From: Dillenia suffruticosa | Lineage: Eukaryota; Streptophyta; Magnoliopsida; Dilleniales; Dilleniaceae | Reading direction: 5' to 3' | NCBI GenBank assembly: GCA_033439265.1 | Contig: JAVTVX010000010.1 | Span: 21,131,056-21,195,055 of the forward strand | DNA: 64,000 nt | In this document: one piece after another, positions 45,231-58,220 of the stretch | How the letters are laid out: the number at the start of each line of letters is the position of its first letter | How positions within the stretch are numbered: position 1 is the first letter of the stretch | Translations under genes and position numbers: made by a program | The notes under the pieces: generated by a model | What the model was told of the DNA's origin: nothing | What the model saw: only the letters and a program-made list of their open reading frames with translations | Database searches by the model: none

Positions 45231-48200
45231 ATGGCTGTTTCTTCATCTTCAGCGACACCAAAGCTTCTTCTCGATTACTCAAAACCCTCTCTCTCTAAAC
45301 CCTCAAGTTTTCGCATCTTCTTTTACCCCAAAACCCAAAATTTCGGAACAAGTTTTTCTCATGTGTGCCGCCTCCAATCAAAGTCTCAATCACTGAAGCA
45401 ATTGAATTGCGTGGGGAGTGAGTTTAGCAGTGTTGGAGCTTTTGAAGGATCAATAGTTGGGAAAAGAACAGACATCAAGAAGATTTTGATTCTCGGAGCA
45501 GGTCCGATTGTGATAGGCCAAGCCTGTGAATTTGATTATTCGGGCACTCAAGCATGCAAAGCATTGAAAGAAGAAGGCTACGAGGTAATTCTGATAAATT
45601 CAAACCCTGCAACAATCATGACTGATCCTGACTTGGCTGATAGAACATACATTACTCCCATGACCCCTGAATTGGTCGAGCAAGTGCTCGAAAAAGAGCG
45701 GCCTGATGCAATTTTGCCCACAATGGGAGGCCAGACAGCTCTGAATTTGGCTGTGGCATTAGCCGAAAATGGGGCATTGAAGAAATATGGGGTTGAATTG
45801 ATTGGTGCTAAGCTTGAGGCTATTAAAAAGGCCGAGGATCGCGACTTGTTCAAGCAGGCGATGAAGAATATAGGGATTAAGACACCCCCTTCTGGGATTG
45901 GGACAACGTTGGAGGAATGTTTTGAGATTGCCAACCAAATCGGGGAGTTTCCTTTGATTATTAGGCCTGCATTTACCCTGGGTGGTTCTGGTGGCGGCAT
46001 TGCTTATAATAGGGAAGAGTTTGAGAGTATTTGTAAGTCAGGTTTGGCGGCTAGTGTGACCTCGCAGGTTTTGGTGGAGAAGTCATTGTTGGGTTGGAAG
46101 GAGTATGAGCTTGAGGTTATGAGAGATTTGGCTGACAACGTGGTGATCATTTGCTCTATTGAGAACATTGATCCCATGGGGGTACATACGGGGGATTCTA
46201 TCACCGTTGCCCCTGCACAGACTTTGACCGATAAGGAGTATCAACGGCTTAGGGATTACTCAATTGCGATTATTAGGGAGATTGGTGTGGAATGTGGTGG
46301 GTCAAATGTGCAGTTTGCTGTGAATCCTAAGGACGGTGAGGTTGTGGTGATTGAGATGAATCCTAGAGTTTCGAGGTCTTCAGCTTTGGCTTCCAAGGCA
46401 ACTGGTTTTCCAATAGCGAAGATGGCTGCAAAGTTGTCGGTTGGGTTTTCGTTGGATCAGATTCCGAATGATATTACAAAGAAGACTCCTGCTAGTTTTG
46501 AGCCTTCTATTGATTATGTGGTGACTAAGGCAAGTTTATTCTTAATTAGTGTTATTATTTTATGATTTGCGAACATGGATCTTGTTTGTGGTGTTTACTG
46601 TGTTTTGTTGTCCTTTAAATATAATGCAGAATCTGCCTATCTACCTCTTAGCCTTTTATGGTATAACTTACATTGCAATTTTTAAGATATAAAGCATTAA
46701 CTTAGGAGTTTTCAATTCCTATTATTTAAGTGGTTATTTATTAGTTTTCAAAAATAAATGGATTCTGCAGATACCACGCTTCGCATTTGAGAAATTCCCA
46801 GGTTCTCCGGCAATACTAACAACCCAAATGAAATCTGTTGGTGAATCCATGGCGCTTGGCCGCACATTCCAAGAGTCTTTTCAGAAAGCAGTTCGATCAT
46901 TGGAATGTGGGTATTCTGGATGGGGCTGTGCTAAGATTAAGGAATTGGACTGGGATTGGGAACAGTTGAAGTATAGCCTCAGAGTCCCAAACCCTGACCG
47001 TATCCATGCCATATATGCTGCTATGAAGAAGGGGATGAAGGTGGATGACATCCACGAGCTAAGTTATATTGATAAGTGGTTCCTCACTCAACTTAAAGAA
47101 CTGGTGGATGTGGAGCAATTTCTTTTGTCTAGGAGTTTGTCTCATCTAACCAGGGACGACTTCCTTGAAGTGAAAAAGAGAGGTTTCAGTGACAAGCAAA
47201 TAGCTTTTGCAACAAAATCCTCTGATAAAGAAGTCCGTGAGAAGCGGTTGTCTTTGGGTGTCTGTCCTGCTTATAAGCGTGTTGATACCTGTGCTGCAGA
47301 GTTTGAAGCCAACACTCCTTATATGTACTCTTCATATGACTATGAGTGCGAGTCAGCTCCTACACAAAGGAAAAAGGTTTTGATTTTGGGTGGAGGACCA
47401 AATTGGATTGGTCAGGGGATCGAGTTTGACTATTGCTGCTGCCATACATCATTTGCCCTTCAGGTCTGTGCTTCTAACTCTGCATTAATATTAGTTGCTT
47501 CGTGCATGTGGATGTTATGAAAATGCAGATTTTCTATGTTAGAGCATTTTGATTCAAGGCAGCTTTTTAAATTTCATTTAGGATGAATCAATTTGCCTGT
47601 GGCATTGTTGCATGCATCTTGCACAGCACAGCTTAAAAAGACACTTGATAATTGCAGTGCTCAATCAAAGCCTAATGATTGGCATAGCAGGAGTAGTCCA
47701 TCTTGATCCAGCCATCCAAATTATTTTAGTTTTCAGAATACTAAAAAATTCTGATAGATACTGCTACCACAGATTTTTTTCCGCCCCAAAAATTTCCGAG
47801 TTAACAAATGCAGTTTCACTGCTTCTTATGCTCTTCGATATCTTGTACATCTGTGAGTACTAATTGAATGACTATATTTCTGATAGATACTTCTTTGCTG
47901 TCTTTACTGGAAGTCTCCATATTTGAGAGGACGAGTACCTGCAGTAAAAATACTCTTGGCCCAACGAAGAAAGTTATTAAAAAAATTCACTGCTGCCTCC
48001 TACTCATCACATCATCTTTTGCTCAGAATTCCCAGAAAGTTAGGTTACTGATTTTTATATTTCTTTTTCTTTTTGGGGAAAATATATTGCCATGCCATCA
48101 GAATTAGCAAGCCTTGGTTGTCAGCTGCAGGTTAAATATCTGAAATTAGAGTTCTATATCTAAGTCTGTGCTTGCAAATTTGGTGAAAGAGTGTTCAGAT

Positions 48201-49945
48201 TGATATCTGATTTCACTGCATGTGTTTGTTCAATGGCTTATTTATTCTTTGTTGAAAGAATGGCTTAGAAATGCAAGTTGATTTGTCTGCCGAAACATGC
48301 AAAGACCAATGCAGCACGTGGTGTTTTCATTTTGTTTTGTCATGCTCTGCTTCTGATTAATTTTCTTTTTTTCCTTTGTTTTTCTTGTTCTTTGCAGAAT
48401 GCCGGATATGAGACTATTATGATGAACTCCAATCCTGAGACAGTGTCTACAGATTATGATACCAGTGACCGTCTTTACTTTGAGCCATTGACAGTTGAGG
48501 ATGTTCTCAACATAATTGACTTGGAGCGTCCAGATGGCATCATTGTGCAATTTGGAGGCCAAACACCTCTGAAGTTGGCTCTTCCCATCCAGCAATATTT
48601 GGATGAGAGGAAGCCTAAATGTGCCACTGGGGTTGGGCAGGTTTGTATTTGGGGGACATCACCTGATTCCATAGATGCAGCTGAGGACAGAGAGAGATTC
48701 AATGCTACTTTGAAGGAACTGCAGATTGAACAGCCAAAAGGTGGAATTGCAAAGAGTGAAACTGATGCACTTGCCATTGCAGTGGAGATAGGTTACCCTG
48801 TTGTTGTTCGGCCTTCATATGTGTTGGGCGGCCGTGCCATGGAGATTGTGTATGGTGATGACAAGCTTGTGACCTACCTTGAGAATGCTGTTGAAGTGGA
48901 CCCAGAACGCCCAGTACTTATTGATAAATATTTATCAGATGCCATCGAGATTGATGTTGATGCACTTGCAGATTCACATGGTAATGTGGTCATTGGTGGG
49001 ATAATGGAGCACATAGAGCAAGCTGGTGTCCATTCTGGTGATTCAGCCTGTTCTATTCCCACAAAAACTGTCCCATCTACATGTTTGGAAACAATTAGAT
49101 CATGGACAATAAAATTGGCAAAGCGGCTAAGTGTGTGTGGGCTCATGAACTGCCAATATGCAATCACAGCATCTAGGGATGTTTTCTTGCTTGAGGCAAA
49201 TCCTCGTGCATCACGGACTGTCCCATTTGTGTCCAAGGCAATTGGGCACCCATTGGCTAAATATGCTTCCCTCATCATGTCGGGGAAAACTCTTCATGAC
49301 CTCGGTTTCACAAAAGAAGTGGTCCCAAAACATGTATCAGTTAAAGAAGCAGTTCTTCCTTTTGAGAAGTTCCAAGGCTGTGACGTATTGCTTGGCCCTG
49401 AGATGCGCAGCACTGGTGAGGTTATGGGCATTGATTTTGAGTTTCCGGTTGCATTTGCTAAGGCTCAGATTGCTGCTGGGCAAAAGCTACCAGTTTCTGG
49501 CACTGTTTTTATCAGCATGAATGATCTGTCGAAACCCCATCTTGCCTCAATTGCACGAGCATTTTTAGGATTAGGATTCAAGATTGTTTCTACTTCTGGG
49601 ACTGCCCAGATTCTCAAATTAGAGGGCATCCCAGTGGACCAAGTATTGAAGATGCGTGAGGGAAGGCCACATGCAGCTGATATGATTGCAAATGGGCAAA
49701 TCCAGCTAATGGTGATCACCAGTTCTGGTGACTCCCTTGATCAGACTGATGGAGGGCAGCTGAGGAGGACGGCACTTGCATACAAAGTGCCTCTTATAAC
49801 CACAGTTGCTGGAGCCTTGGCTGGTGTCGAAGCAATTAGGAGTTTAAAGAGCAGCACCGTTAAGATGATCTCCCTCCAAGATTTCTTCCATGAAACAGGA
49901 AAGCAGAGTGCTAAAAACTTGGAATCTGTGTCTTCGACATATTAA
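45231..49945 (+). CDS. CARB: Carbamoyl-phosphate synthase large chain, plastid
   Basis: Exons 45231-46529, 46771-47463 and 48398-49945 join in phase to 1179 residues, close to the 1187 of Arabidopsis CARB. With the small glutaminase chain CARA it makes carbamoyl phosphate from glutamine-derived ammonia, bicarbonate and two ATP, feeding pyrimidine and arginine synthesis in plastids. A Ser-rich, basic N terminus of about 65-80 residues looks like a transit peptide. Next come the carboxyphosphate half (starting [18 protein letters not shown]-grasp to about 480), the oligomerisation domain, the carbamoyl-phosphate half (starting [16 protein letters not shown] at about 633) and the C-terminal MGS-like regulatory domain (from about 1040). 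Intron 1 (46530-46770) uses a GC donor (AAG|gcaagt). Trp645 replaces the Arg usual in GGGPNRIGQG. Internal frames starting at 46828 and 48278 are exon parts, not separate genes. Confidence 0.97.
46530..46770 (+). other. GC-AG intron of CARB
   Basis: After the codon AAG the sequence is gcaagt rather than gtaagt; the acceptor is gattctgcag before ATACCACGC. Joining here gives [12 protein letters not shown], the expected family sequence. No GT donor in the vicinity keeps the frame and this sequence. Confidence 0.9.
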
Positions 49946-50580
49946 GTTTATGATGCATTCTGGAACCCTTAAGCCCCATATTAAAATCAACAACCTAATT
50001 TGGTTTTATTATATTTGATTTATTTTGATCCCGAGTGCCTATATTGTCTGAAGTTATGTTGAATTAGAGACATTAAATTTTTCTTTCTAGCATTTAGGGT
50101 GTGATTACCATTTTTTTTTTCTATGAGCTGCCAGTCTAGTCTGTGAGGGCTGCATTGTTTTTGTAGTTTTTAATTGTTATAAAAGGCTTGTGTTTCGATA
50201 GACCTTAGCCAAGTTCAATGATCATATATGTCCATTTTTTGTTGGAGAGTAGAATTCATTGCTCTGTTTGCTCTCAGAAACACTTGTTATAGGTTGGTTC
50301 TTTTCAATGGTGTTTTTTCTCTGCAAATTTCATCAACGGGATTGTGTTCCTTTTACTTTTTCGCTGTATTTAGATTTTTCACCCTGATCTGTATTAGGGC
50401 TCTTATGGGGTGCAATCCTTTATTCTTTTGGAAGGTTCTGAGCAAGGCTCTACTTGTACAGCCATCAGACATAGCTACAAACAGGATGGCTAATTCTTCT
50501 TTTGATATGCTTTAATGCCCTTATGAGGTGCAATCCATTATTCTTTGGGAAGGTTTTGAGTAATTCCGGAGATTATTTTT
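49946..50580 (+). other. CARB 3' untranslated region and a partial duplication
   Basis: T-rich 3' sequence. The segment 50397-50446 (ggtgcaatcctttattctt..ggaaggtt) recurs imperfectly at 50517-50565. The polyadenylation site probably lies before 50150. Confidence 0.45.
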
Positions 50581-53267
50581 CTCATTTAAAATAACAATAA
50601 AAATCTCAGTAACTATCAGTTGGTATATAATAGCTTACAAACTAGGCACACTAGACCGAGAACTGAATGTAAACCTACTGGTATCGATTTTCTCAGTTTC
50701 TGTTGCACTTTTTTCTCGGTTCTAATAGTGCCGGAGAACCGCAGACAGAACCTATGTCCCTTATGTTGATAAAGAATAAGAATGTTTGTAGTTATTTAGT
50801 CGATTGGAGATTGTGGTCCAGCTGAGCCAACCCATTCAAGACTTTCCAGACACTAAGAATAGCAACATTCAAGCCGCTGATAACGAGGAGATGGAGAAGT
50901 CATGACCAGATTCTTCTCATTGGAAATCAAATTATTAGTTGTCGTCTCTCCTGGTCTATGTTCATGCCAGCCCATGAGTGCAGAAACTTTTGGGTGGAGG
51001 ACTTCATTCTAAGTCAGTCCATCAATAATTTTTAAAATTCTGGAAATCGAATTGTTGAATAGTAGAAGAAGTTAGGTCTCGCCCTCTTGGTTCAGAAAAT
51101 AAATAAACCCACTTCCACGCAGTAAGACATTGATCGTCATTACTCATATAGAGAAAATACTCATTGCTTGAGCACTTGACCAGGCTGTTGTAAGAGATTT
51201 TGAGGACCCATTTGAAATGTTAAATTAAATTCGGGTTTACTTGATAAGTTGAAAATTTACAACGAAACTGATTAAAAAATTAGATATTGGAAAAGAAACT
51301 ATTATAAATGTAAACATATAAATGGAGATAAAATTGATTTTAGTAGACTTAAAATATATACCTATTTTGCATTAAAATTAGATTTTCAATTTCAGATATA
51401 AGCCAACAAGTCTTAGTTTAATTTTTTGTCAAGTGCTATGTGTTATCAAACAGGTGCCAACTATGGAAGTCTAATTAATTTAGTAGCTGAATCCACGTGC
51501 TCTTTAAGTACCCGAAGCCAAGTCACGCTTGAACAAGGTTCAACTCATAGGGAATTCTATTAATCCAATATTTCCTTAATTTTGTTCGAGCATTTGAAGG
51601 GAATACTACTATACAAGGAAAAGGGCACCCTTGGATTTAATCGAAAGATATTAATTTAAAATTGTCGCTAAGTGGGTGCATGGATGCTCCATCAGTGACA
51701 ACGATAGAAGTTCTTCAAGAACCACATTATGCGTATGTTTGGGATTTCTTAAACCATTACAACTAGCTAAGGGACCATTTTCACAGGGGTTAAGGTGATG
51801 AATTTTGTACAAGAGTTCGGCATAAAAAGCAAGTGGACACCAACCTTTTGGTGCCTTCAGTCCCAAAAACCAGACTTCACAAGGAAAAAAGGGGAAGGAC
51901 TAATAAAGGACCACGCCCCCAGCTGGACTCAAGAATTTATTGCTTATAATGCTCTGTTACCGGTCTGGGTGGGAAAACTAGCTGGAGTAGGAGAACTTTC
52001 GGAGGCTAACCGTGTGGGCCTATCTGTTGCACCAGAAAAAACTGAACTGAAAAGCTTCTAAACTTCTAAACTACAAGTCTAAACTTCTGAACTCTCGGAG
52101 GCATCTGATCACGACTCATGTTCACAAGCCCCTAGGCATCTTAACACTGGTCAAGATAAGGACTCGAGAAGAGATTGCCTCTCAACACTGCAACTGCTAA
52201 GGACTCTCCAACTCCATGTAAGTCACGGAGTCCAAATCAATGCCATACAAATTTGGCACACAAGTCTTCAATGTCATTAATTATAGGTTTACATTTTTGG
52301 TTTATTTCATTAGTCTTCATGAAATGTATTCAAAAATTGAAATTGGGGCCTTTATTGAAGAATATTAGCTTATGGGGTGGTCCCATTTGTGTTGGCCCCA
52401 CAAATAATAATGCCCACGTGTATGTCTATGATGCAATCGTGGATCAATCAGCACCCTCCATCTGGCCATGATAGTTTGGAAAATTAGTCAACTTGGTCAG
52501 TGAACTTCACGATTATCATTATGCACCCATGTGCTACCTAATTTGCTTACCGAATTAATTTGTAACAATTTATAAATTAATTGATGCTATTCTATCATTT
52601 TCCTTTGTTTGTGCTAAGAAAAAAAGGGATAAATGGCTTTCTATGGCCTTTTAATAATGAAAATGAAACCAATAAATGCAGCGGCTGCGCGTAGTGTACA
52701 AATGTATGTTGCGTGCCCTGCGCAAGGTTTCGTTGACTGTCCAGGCCGAACTCAGGGCATGTTCACGCAGGTCATAATGAAAATACTTTATGATTCGAAT
52801 TTATGGCCCTCGTAATTAATTTCTTTAATTAAGAATGAATTAATGCTTTTTTTTTTTTAAGAATGGAGTGAAATAAATTATAATATGTATTTGATATTAT
52901 AATTCCAGCGAGTTGGAATCATAAATTTTAGTAAAGTATATAATATTTAAAATTATTTTTTATTAAAAAATAGATGACAATTGCTCCATCTATGCTTCGT
53001 CCTTCGCCCCGCTTGGCAAGCACCATAATAAGAGAGGCGGCAACAGCCCACCACTTGGTTGTAGAAATTCTTTGAAGTGGTAAGCGTTGGATGGAGAAAG
53101 AAATGCGTCTGGAGATGTTTTTTCACATGATGGGGTCTTTGGCAGCCCTCATTATGGCTGGGACAAAGTAATAATGCAGTTAACCTTAAAGTTACGCAGA
53201 ATAACTGCTACATGTTTCTTGTCAACCAGGTCCACGCATAAGATACAAAGAGAGAGAGAGAGACGGC

Positions 53268-53318
<51 letters not shown>

Positions 53319-54300
53319 TAGAATCATAATCAGTACAACTACTTCCACGAAATATTAGAGCCAGAGGCAGCTTAAAAGGCTAATGAAGGGGAAATTCTTT
53401 CACCATGCACTCTACGAGCTGACAAATCTCTCAACCCAGCATTACCCCACCCCACCCTCTCTCTCTCTCTCTGCGTCCCAAGAGACCAGCTACTGACCAA
53501 ACAAACTTAAGTGAGTTAGTTGGGTGTGATAAGATAGGCTGGAAATTTTGTGTTAAGTTTGGCAATCCCTAGTTGAGAAATGACATCGCTATACACCTAT
53601 TCAATGGATACGTAGCAACCGGCGGCTTATGTCCCATCACATATATGACAAGAATTTCAAATATATACGCCTCTATTTTTATAAATCTATTTTGCTTTTT
53701 TAAACTATTTTATGTTTAATATTTTTAATTAAAATAAAAAAATTATTAGTAGAAATCAAAATTTTTTAATAAAAATTAGAATCATTATTTACCAATAATA
53801 TTTTATATTAAAAACTCCATATAATCTAATTGAATCTATTTTCAACTCAAGCATTCTTATGATCCATCGATCCAATGGTACACGAAAAGGGGTGGCAATG
53901 AGATAGATTAAGCTGGTTTCAATCTATCCCAACCCCTTTAGGATGGATGGAAAACGTGTATAAAGGAGTTTAGGATAGATTTGAGATTTTCAGCTTGGAA
54001 AATCTAACATGGTTGGGAGCTATTTTCTCCAAAGTTAGACTGCGAGCGAATCCTATACGAGAAAAGCGCCGAGATAATCTCACTTTTAATAAAAATGCAA
54101 GTTTTTTGAATTCTTGGTAGTGAAACTTTTCTTATTTATTTTCCTTATTCCTTGCTGTACTGGACCCAATTTCCTTCCCGGTCCCATGTAACCGAAATAA
54201 TCTTTTAATAAAAAATAAAAATAAAGACATGACAATTGACGAACATAAGTCGGGCTTGGTATGGAAACAGGAGATCGCAGCAGCCGGAACTCAAACGTTT
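50581..54300. other. Intergenic, no supported gene
   Basis: Mixed and AT-rich DNA. Short open frames at 51795-52061, 52175-52471, 52633-52815 and 53087-53329 show no family resemblance. A long GA microsatellite lies at 53249-53315. No transposon ends were recognised. Confidence 0.5.
53249..53315 (+). repeat. (GA)n microsatellite, interrupted
   Basis: GA-rich run of about 67 bp with a few interruptions near its left end (acggcgagagat). Confidence 0.9.
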
Positions 54301-54307
54301 CAACGGT

Positions 54308-54401
54308 TGACGTCATCAATTACCCTTTCCCCCCCTATTTATACTCAACCATGTCAGTGTTGTGCCATAGACAACATCCAAAACAATCCCCTGATCACAG
54401 C

Positions 54402-54446
<45 letters not shown>

Positions 54447-54451
54447 CAACA
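54308..54451 (+). promoter_or_regulatory. Core promoter and CT-rich leader of the LBD gene
   Basis: A palindromic TGACGTCA (54308-54315, the bZIP/TGA-type core) lies about 20 bp upstream of a TATA element (tatttata, 54336-54343). The transcription start is inferred near 54370. The leader contains a (CT)19 run at 54406-54443 ending eight bases before the ATG. Confidence 0.6.
54406..54443 (+). repeat. (CT)n microsatellite in the LBD leader
   Basis: Pure TC/CT run of 19 units directly before the LBD start codon. Confidence 0.95.
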
Positions 54452-55684
54452 ATGGAGTCGAGTGACACAACAACCACCGCTACTACCACCGCCTCTTCTC
54501 CTCCGTCTCCTCCCATTGTGGTGAGCCCATGTGCTGCATGCAAGATTCTAAGGCGGCGATGCGCTGATAAATGTGTCCTAGCACCCTATTTCCCACCCTC
54601 CGAACCATTGAAGTTCACCATTGCCCATCGTGTTTTTGGTGCTAGCAACATCATCAAGTTCTTGCAGGTAATCTTTTTAATGATTTCAATTCGGCTCATC
54701 AATTTCATGTTACTATTCTCTTAGTATGTGAAAAGGGGAGGGTCATTACTAGTGTACTGGTATGAACATAGATACCATTTAGCATGACAGTTTTTTTAAG
54801 AGTGGAAAATTAAAAATTTTGGGTTTTTTCTAAGGCTTGACAATTTAAAAAGAATGGGCGGGCGGTAGTTCACCAAATAAAGAAAAATCATCTTTCACAC
54901 ACTTGCACATAGCCAGTTCTCCCAACTTAGGGTATAAAGTCACTCACACGGTATGCTTTTGAAAATTCTGTGTTATCACGGTCGTCCGATTAGAATTTAT
55001 TATAATACTCTTATGATCATTTGACTAGAGTGCATAGTGTCCAATTGCTAAAACCTCCAAACTGGATAAAGGGCGAACTGAGGTAGGAGACCTAAAATTT
55101 GAAATTATGAAAATTGAGCATATATTGCTTAAAATTTATAAAAATGCCGTTAAAAATTATGATTTCCTATTTCCGTCACTTCTAACCCCTACAGTTAAGT
55201 TTCTAATTACCACAAAACAGAATCCTAGGACCTTAACAAACCTTTTGTCTCATAGAAAATCAAAGTTATCTACATTTTTAAATTTCCTACATAACGTTTC
55301 CGTACTTTAATTAATTTGGGATTAATTTTTCAGGAGCTTCCGGAGTCACAGAGGGCAGATGCGGTGAGCAGCATGGTGTACGAAGCGAATGCAAGGATTA
55401 GGGACCCAGTGTATGGATGCGCAGGCGCAATTTGTCAGCTTCAAAAACAAGTGAATGAATTACAAGCACAATTGGCTAAGACACAAGCAGAGCTGGCGAC
55501 CATGCAATGCCAACAAGCAAATGTCATGGCCTTAATTTGCATGGAAATGGCCCAAACTTCATCTCGCCCATCTCCTGATGATTCACTTGACAGATTCATT
55601 ACTACAGAGAGCAATTTCCAAATGGACCAACCTTTGCTTGATGAGACAAATTTAGGTTCATTTTGGGAACCCCTTTGGGCTTGA
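54452..55684 (+). CDS. LOB-domain transcription factor (class I, LBD1/LBD11-like)
   Basis: Exons 54452-54667 (72 codons, ending CAG|gtaatc) and 55334-55684 (after aatttttcag) join in phase to 188 residues. LBD proteins are plant-specific DNA-binding regulators of organ boundary, lateral organ and vascular development. The C block CX2CX6CX3C is intact (Cys27, Cys30, Cys37, Cys41). The GAS block begins at HRVFGASNIIKFL, and the leucine-zipper-like coil QLQKQVNELQAQLAKTQ places it in class I. The N terminus is Ser/Thr/Pro-rich, and the C-terminal tail is acidic and aromatic (FWEPLWA), possibly a transactivation segment. The 666-bp intron falls at the family-typical FLQ|ELPE position. Sequence is most like LBD1/LBD11; the precise paralogue is not certain. 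Confidence 0.95.
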
Positions 55685-58180
55685 TTGAGAGAAAATTGCC
55701 CTATTCTGGCTCTCCTAACTCTATGTATGCTAATTGTTCTAATGGGTTGGAGACAATGACGCAAAAACAATCTAATAAAAGTCAACTGGTTAGTAGAGTA
55801 AAAGTAATGTTGTAATGTATGAGGGAAAATATCCCAAAAATCCCCAAGAGGGAAGAAGGAAAAGGTTGAGTTGGGATCTGATGAGAGAGAGAGAGAGAGA
55901 GTCCACATGTAGGGTGACTGTTGAATCTAATGGCACTTTCGGTTAACCTAATTTTGCTTTGCTATATATTGCAAAATTGATGTTACATAATGATTGACTA
56001 GCTGCATCAGCCAACGATAGCCACGTAAGATAGAAGTTTCTGTGCCGTCGACGGCAGAGTAGTGCGTCTTGTTCTGCGATTTGGAAAGAAAAGAAAATTA
56101 TTTTTTTTCTTTTGTCCAAATTTAAAAAAAAAAAAAAAAGATTGTGTAATGAATCAAATAAATTATAAATTAAATAATTTCATTTTTAGATAATATTTTA
56201 TGAGTCGACGGCTGTCATATAAATTTAATTAATAATTCATTTCATTCATTAAATTTACTTTTTTTTTTTTGACAATAATCTATCAATTTCCATGTGCTAT
56301 CTAACTTTTAAAAAATTCAATTCATTAAGATAGATAGCGATTCCAAATTAGATTCGGTATAAACAACTGTTAATTATGGTTTAAATTATATTTCAATAAT
56401 ATGTTTATTTAATAAATAAAAAAGATAATTCCATAAAATCTTCCTTCTATTTCTTTAAGTTGTCAAAACGATTGTAATTTATTTAATAAAAATTAATTAT
56501 GATTTAAATGGTTCAAACCAGATCTAATTTAAAGATCAACTCTCTCTACGTTTATTTTTTATTCTTAAAATTTAAACTCGATATTTTGATTAAAGGAATT
56601 TAATATTCTGATTAAGAATTGAATAATTTTTATTATTTATTTAATTAAAAATTATAATTTTATATAAATTATAAGTAGAAATATGTATTATATTTTTCTT
56701 AATATAAATATAAATATCCGATTTTAATCGTATTTGCTTGATAAGAAAATTTTCATATGAATCCAAAAAACATAATAGAGCAAAGGTGTTTTTGTAAATT
56801 AATGATCGGTTTTTCCATTGATGAAGTTCAAAGAAATCCTGAGCATGGGTTGGTTCCAAATTTTCATTGCAAAGGATTGTATAATCTCTTCCCGGCCCAT
56901 CCAAAATTTAAGTCACTAATCCCTTTTCACACCATAAAGGTTAAAAGTAATGATGATAGATGTTTCTCTTAAACGCGTTTTTCAGCTTTTACGGATCAAA
57001 TCGCCCGGCAAATACAGAAAGATCATGCTTTGGAAATCATATCATGTGCTCCCCACGTGCACTCAACTTTTCTAATGACCCGACTTCATGGTGATGGTGT
57101 CCCAAAACTCACCAACCTCTTTCTCTCTCTCTCTCTCTCATTTTTTCTATTTTGGTGACTTTTCTCCTATCATTGGTTTCAATGTCAATGCTTGTCCCCT
57201 GTCATTTTCATCTTATCTGTATCTAGATTTTATTTAATTAATTTAATTTAGATATTATAAGAGTTATTGATTCTTTTAAATTTTTTTTATCGTTTTTAGA
57301 GTTTAAATTCAAAATTTTTAATTAAAAAAATAAAATATTTTTGACCAATTAAGTCAAAGGAGCTTGGTGTCAATGCTTGTCCCTCCTATTAAAGCATTAA
57401 AAATTACGTTAGTTTACCACTCATATCATATTAATTGAATTGAAACATTCATTAAAGGACAAACAACTTTACTTGTATTACACTTACCATTCATCTCTCT
57501 CTCTCTTCACAACAAACAATTATATTCCGGGACTTCTGTTTTTGTTTTTGAGGTAAATCTCGGAGGCCCGTCTAATCTCAATAACTCAATAGGCAAGAAG
57601 TAGGATTTTCTCCCCCTCCCTTCTTTTTTCCAATTTTCCTTTATTGGGTTGTTGGGGCTTAAGCCGACCTAATTAGAACATAGAGCAAAAAAAGGAGAGC
57701 CATATGGCGGGATCACTGTTTTGTGCTTAAATATAATAAAGGGAATTATACACACACAGAGACGTGGATAAAGATGTCGCACGGGACTTTTGGTTCCATC
57801 AGGCATAGATGAACTCTCGTTGTACATTGTGGGTGTTCATGTTCAGAAAATGATAACACATTCTCCCAGTCAATTTATTATACAGTTTCATGAAATTGAT
57901 GATCAGATCACGGTACTGTTACAGTGAACGGAGGTTTTTATTATAATATTTAGAAATAATAGCAATACCAATCACTCCCACTATCTTTTTTTATGAAAAA
58001 AAAAGCAATATTAGAAGTTTAGAACTCTCCCTCTCATCAATTCTCAATTAGAACTTTGTTTTTCTCTTAGTCCCATTCCAATTTCTTTCACAGATTTTCC
58101 TAAAAGAAGTATATCTTTTATCAATAAATTTAATTTTTGTTTACAAAATATTGTAATTCTCTTTTATAAAAGATTATCTG

Positions 58181-58220
<40 letters not shown>

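Noticed and set aside
48278..48397. Upstream extension of the third CARB exon, starting with an ATG at 48278
   Set aside because: The extension is intron sequence before a clear ttgtttttcttgttctttgcag acceptor region, and the family sequence resumes exactly at 48398.
49158..49520. Open frames inside CARB exon 3 on both strands (e.g. 49158-49520 plus, 48874-49278 minus)
   Set aside because: They are shadows of the strongly biased CARB coding frame.
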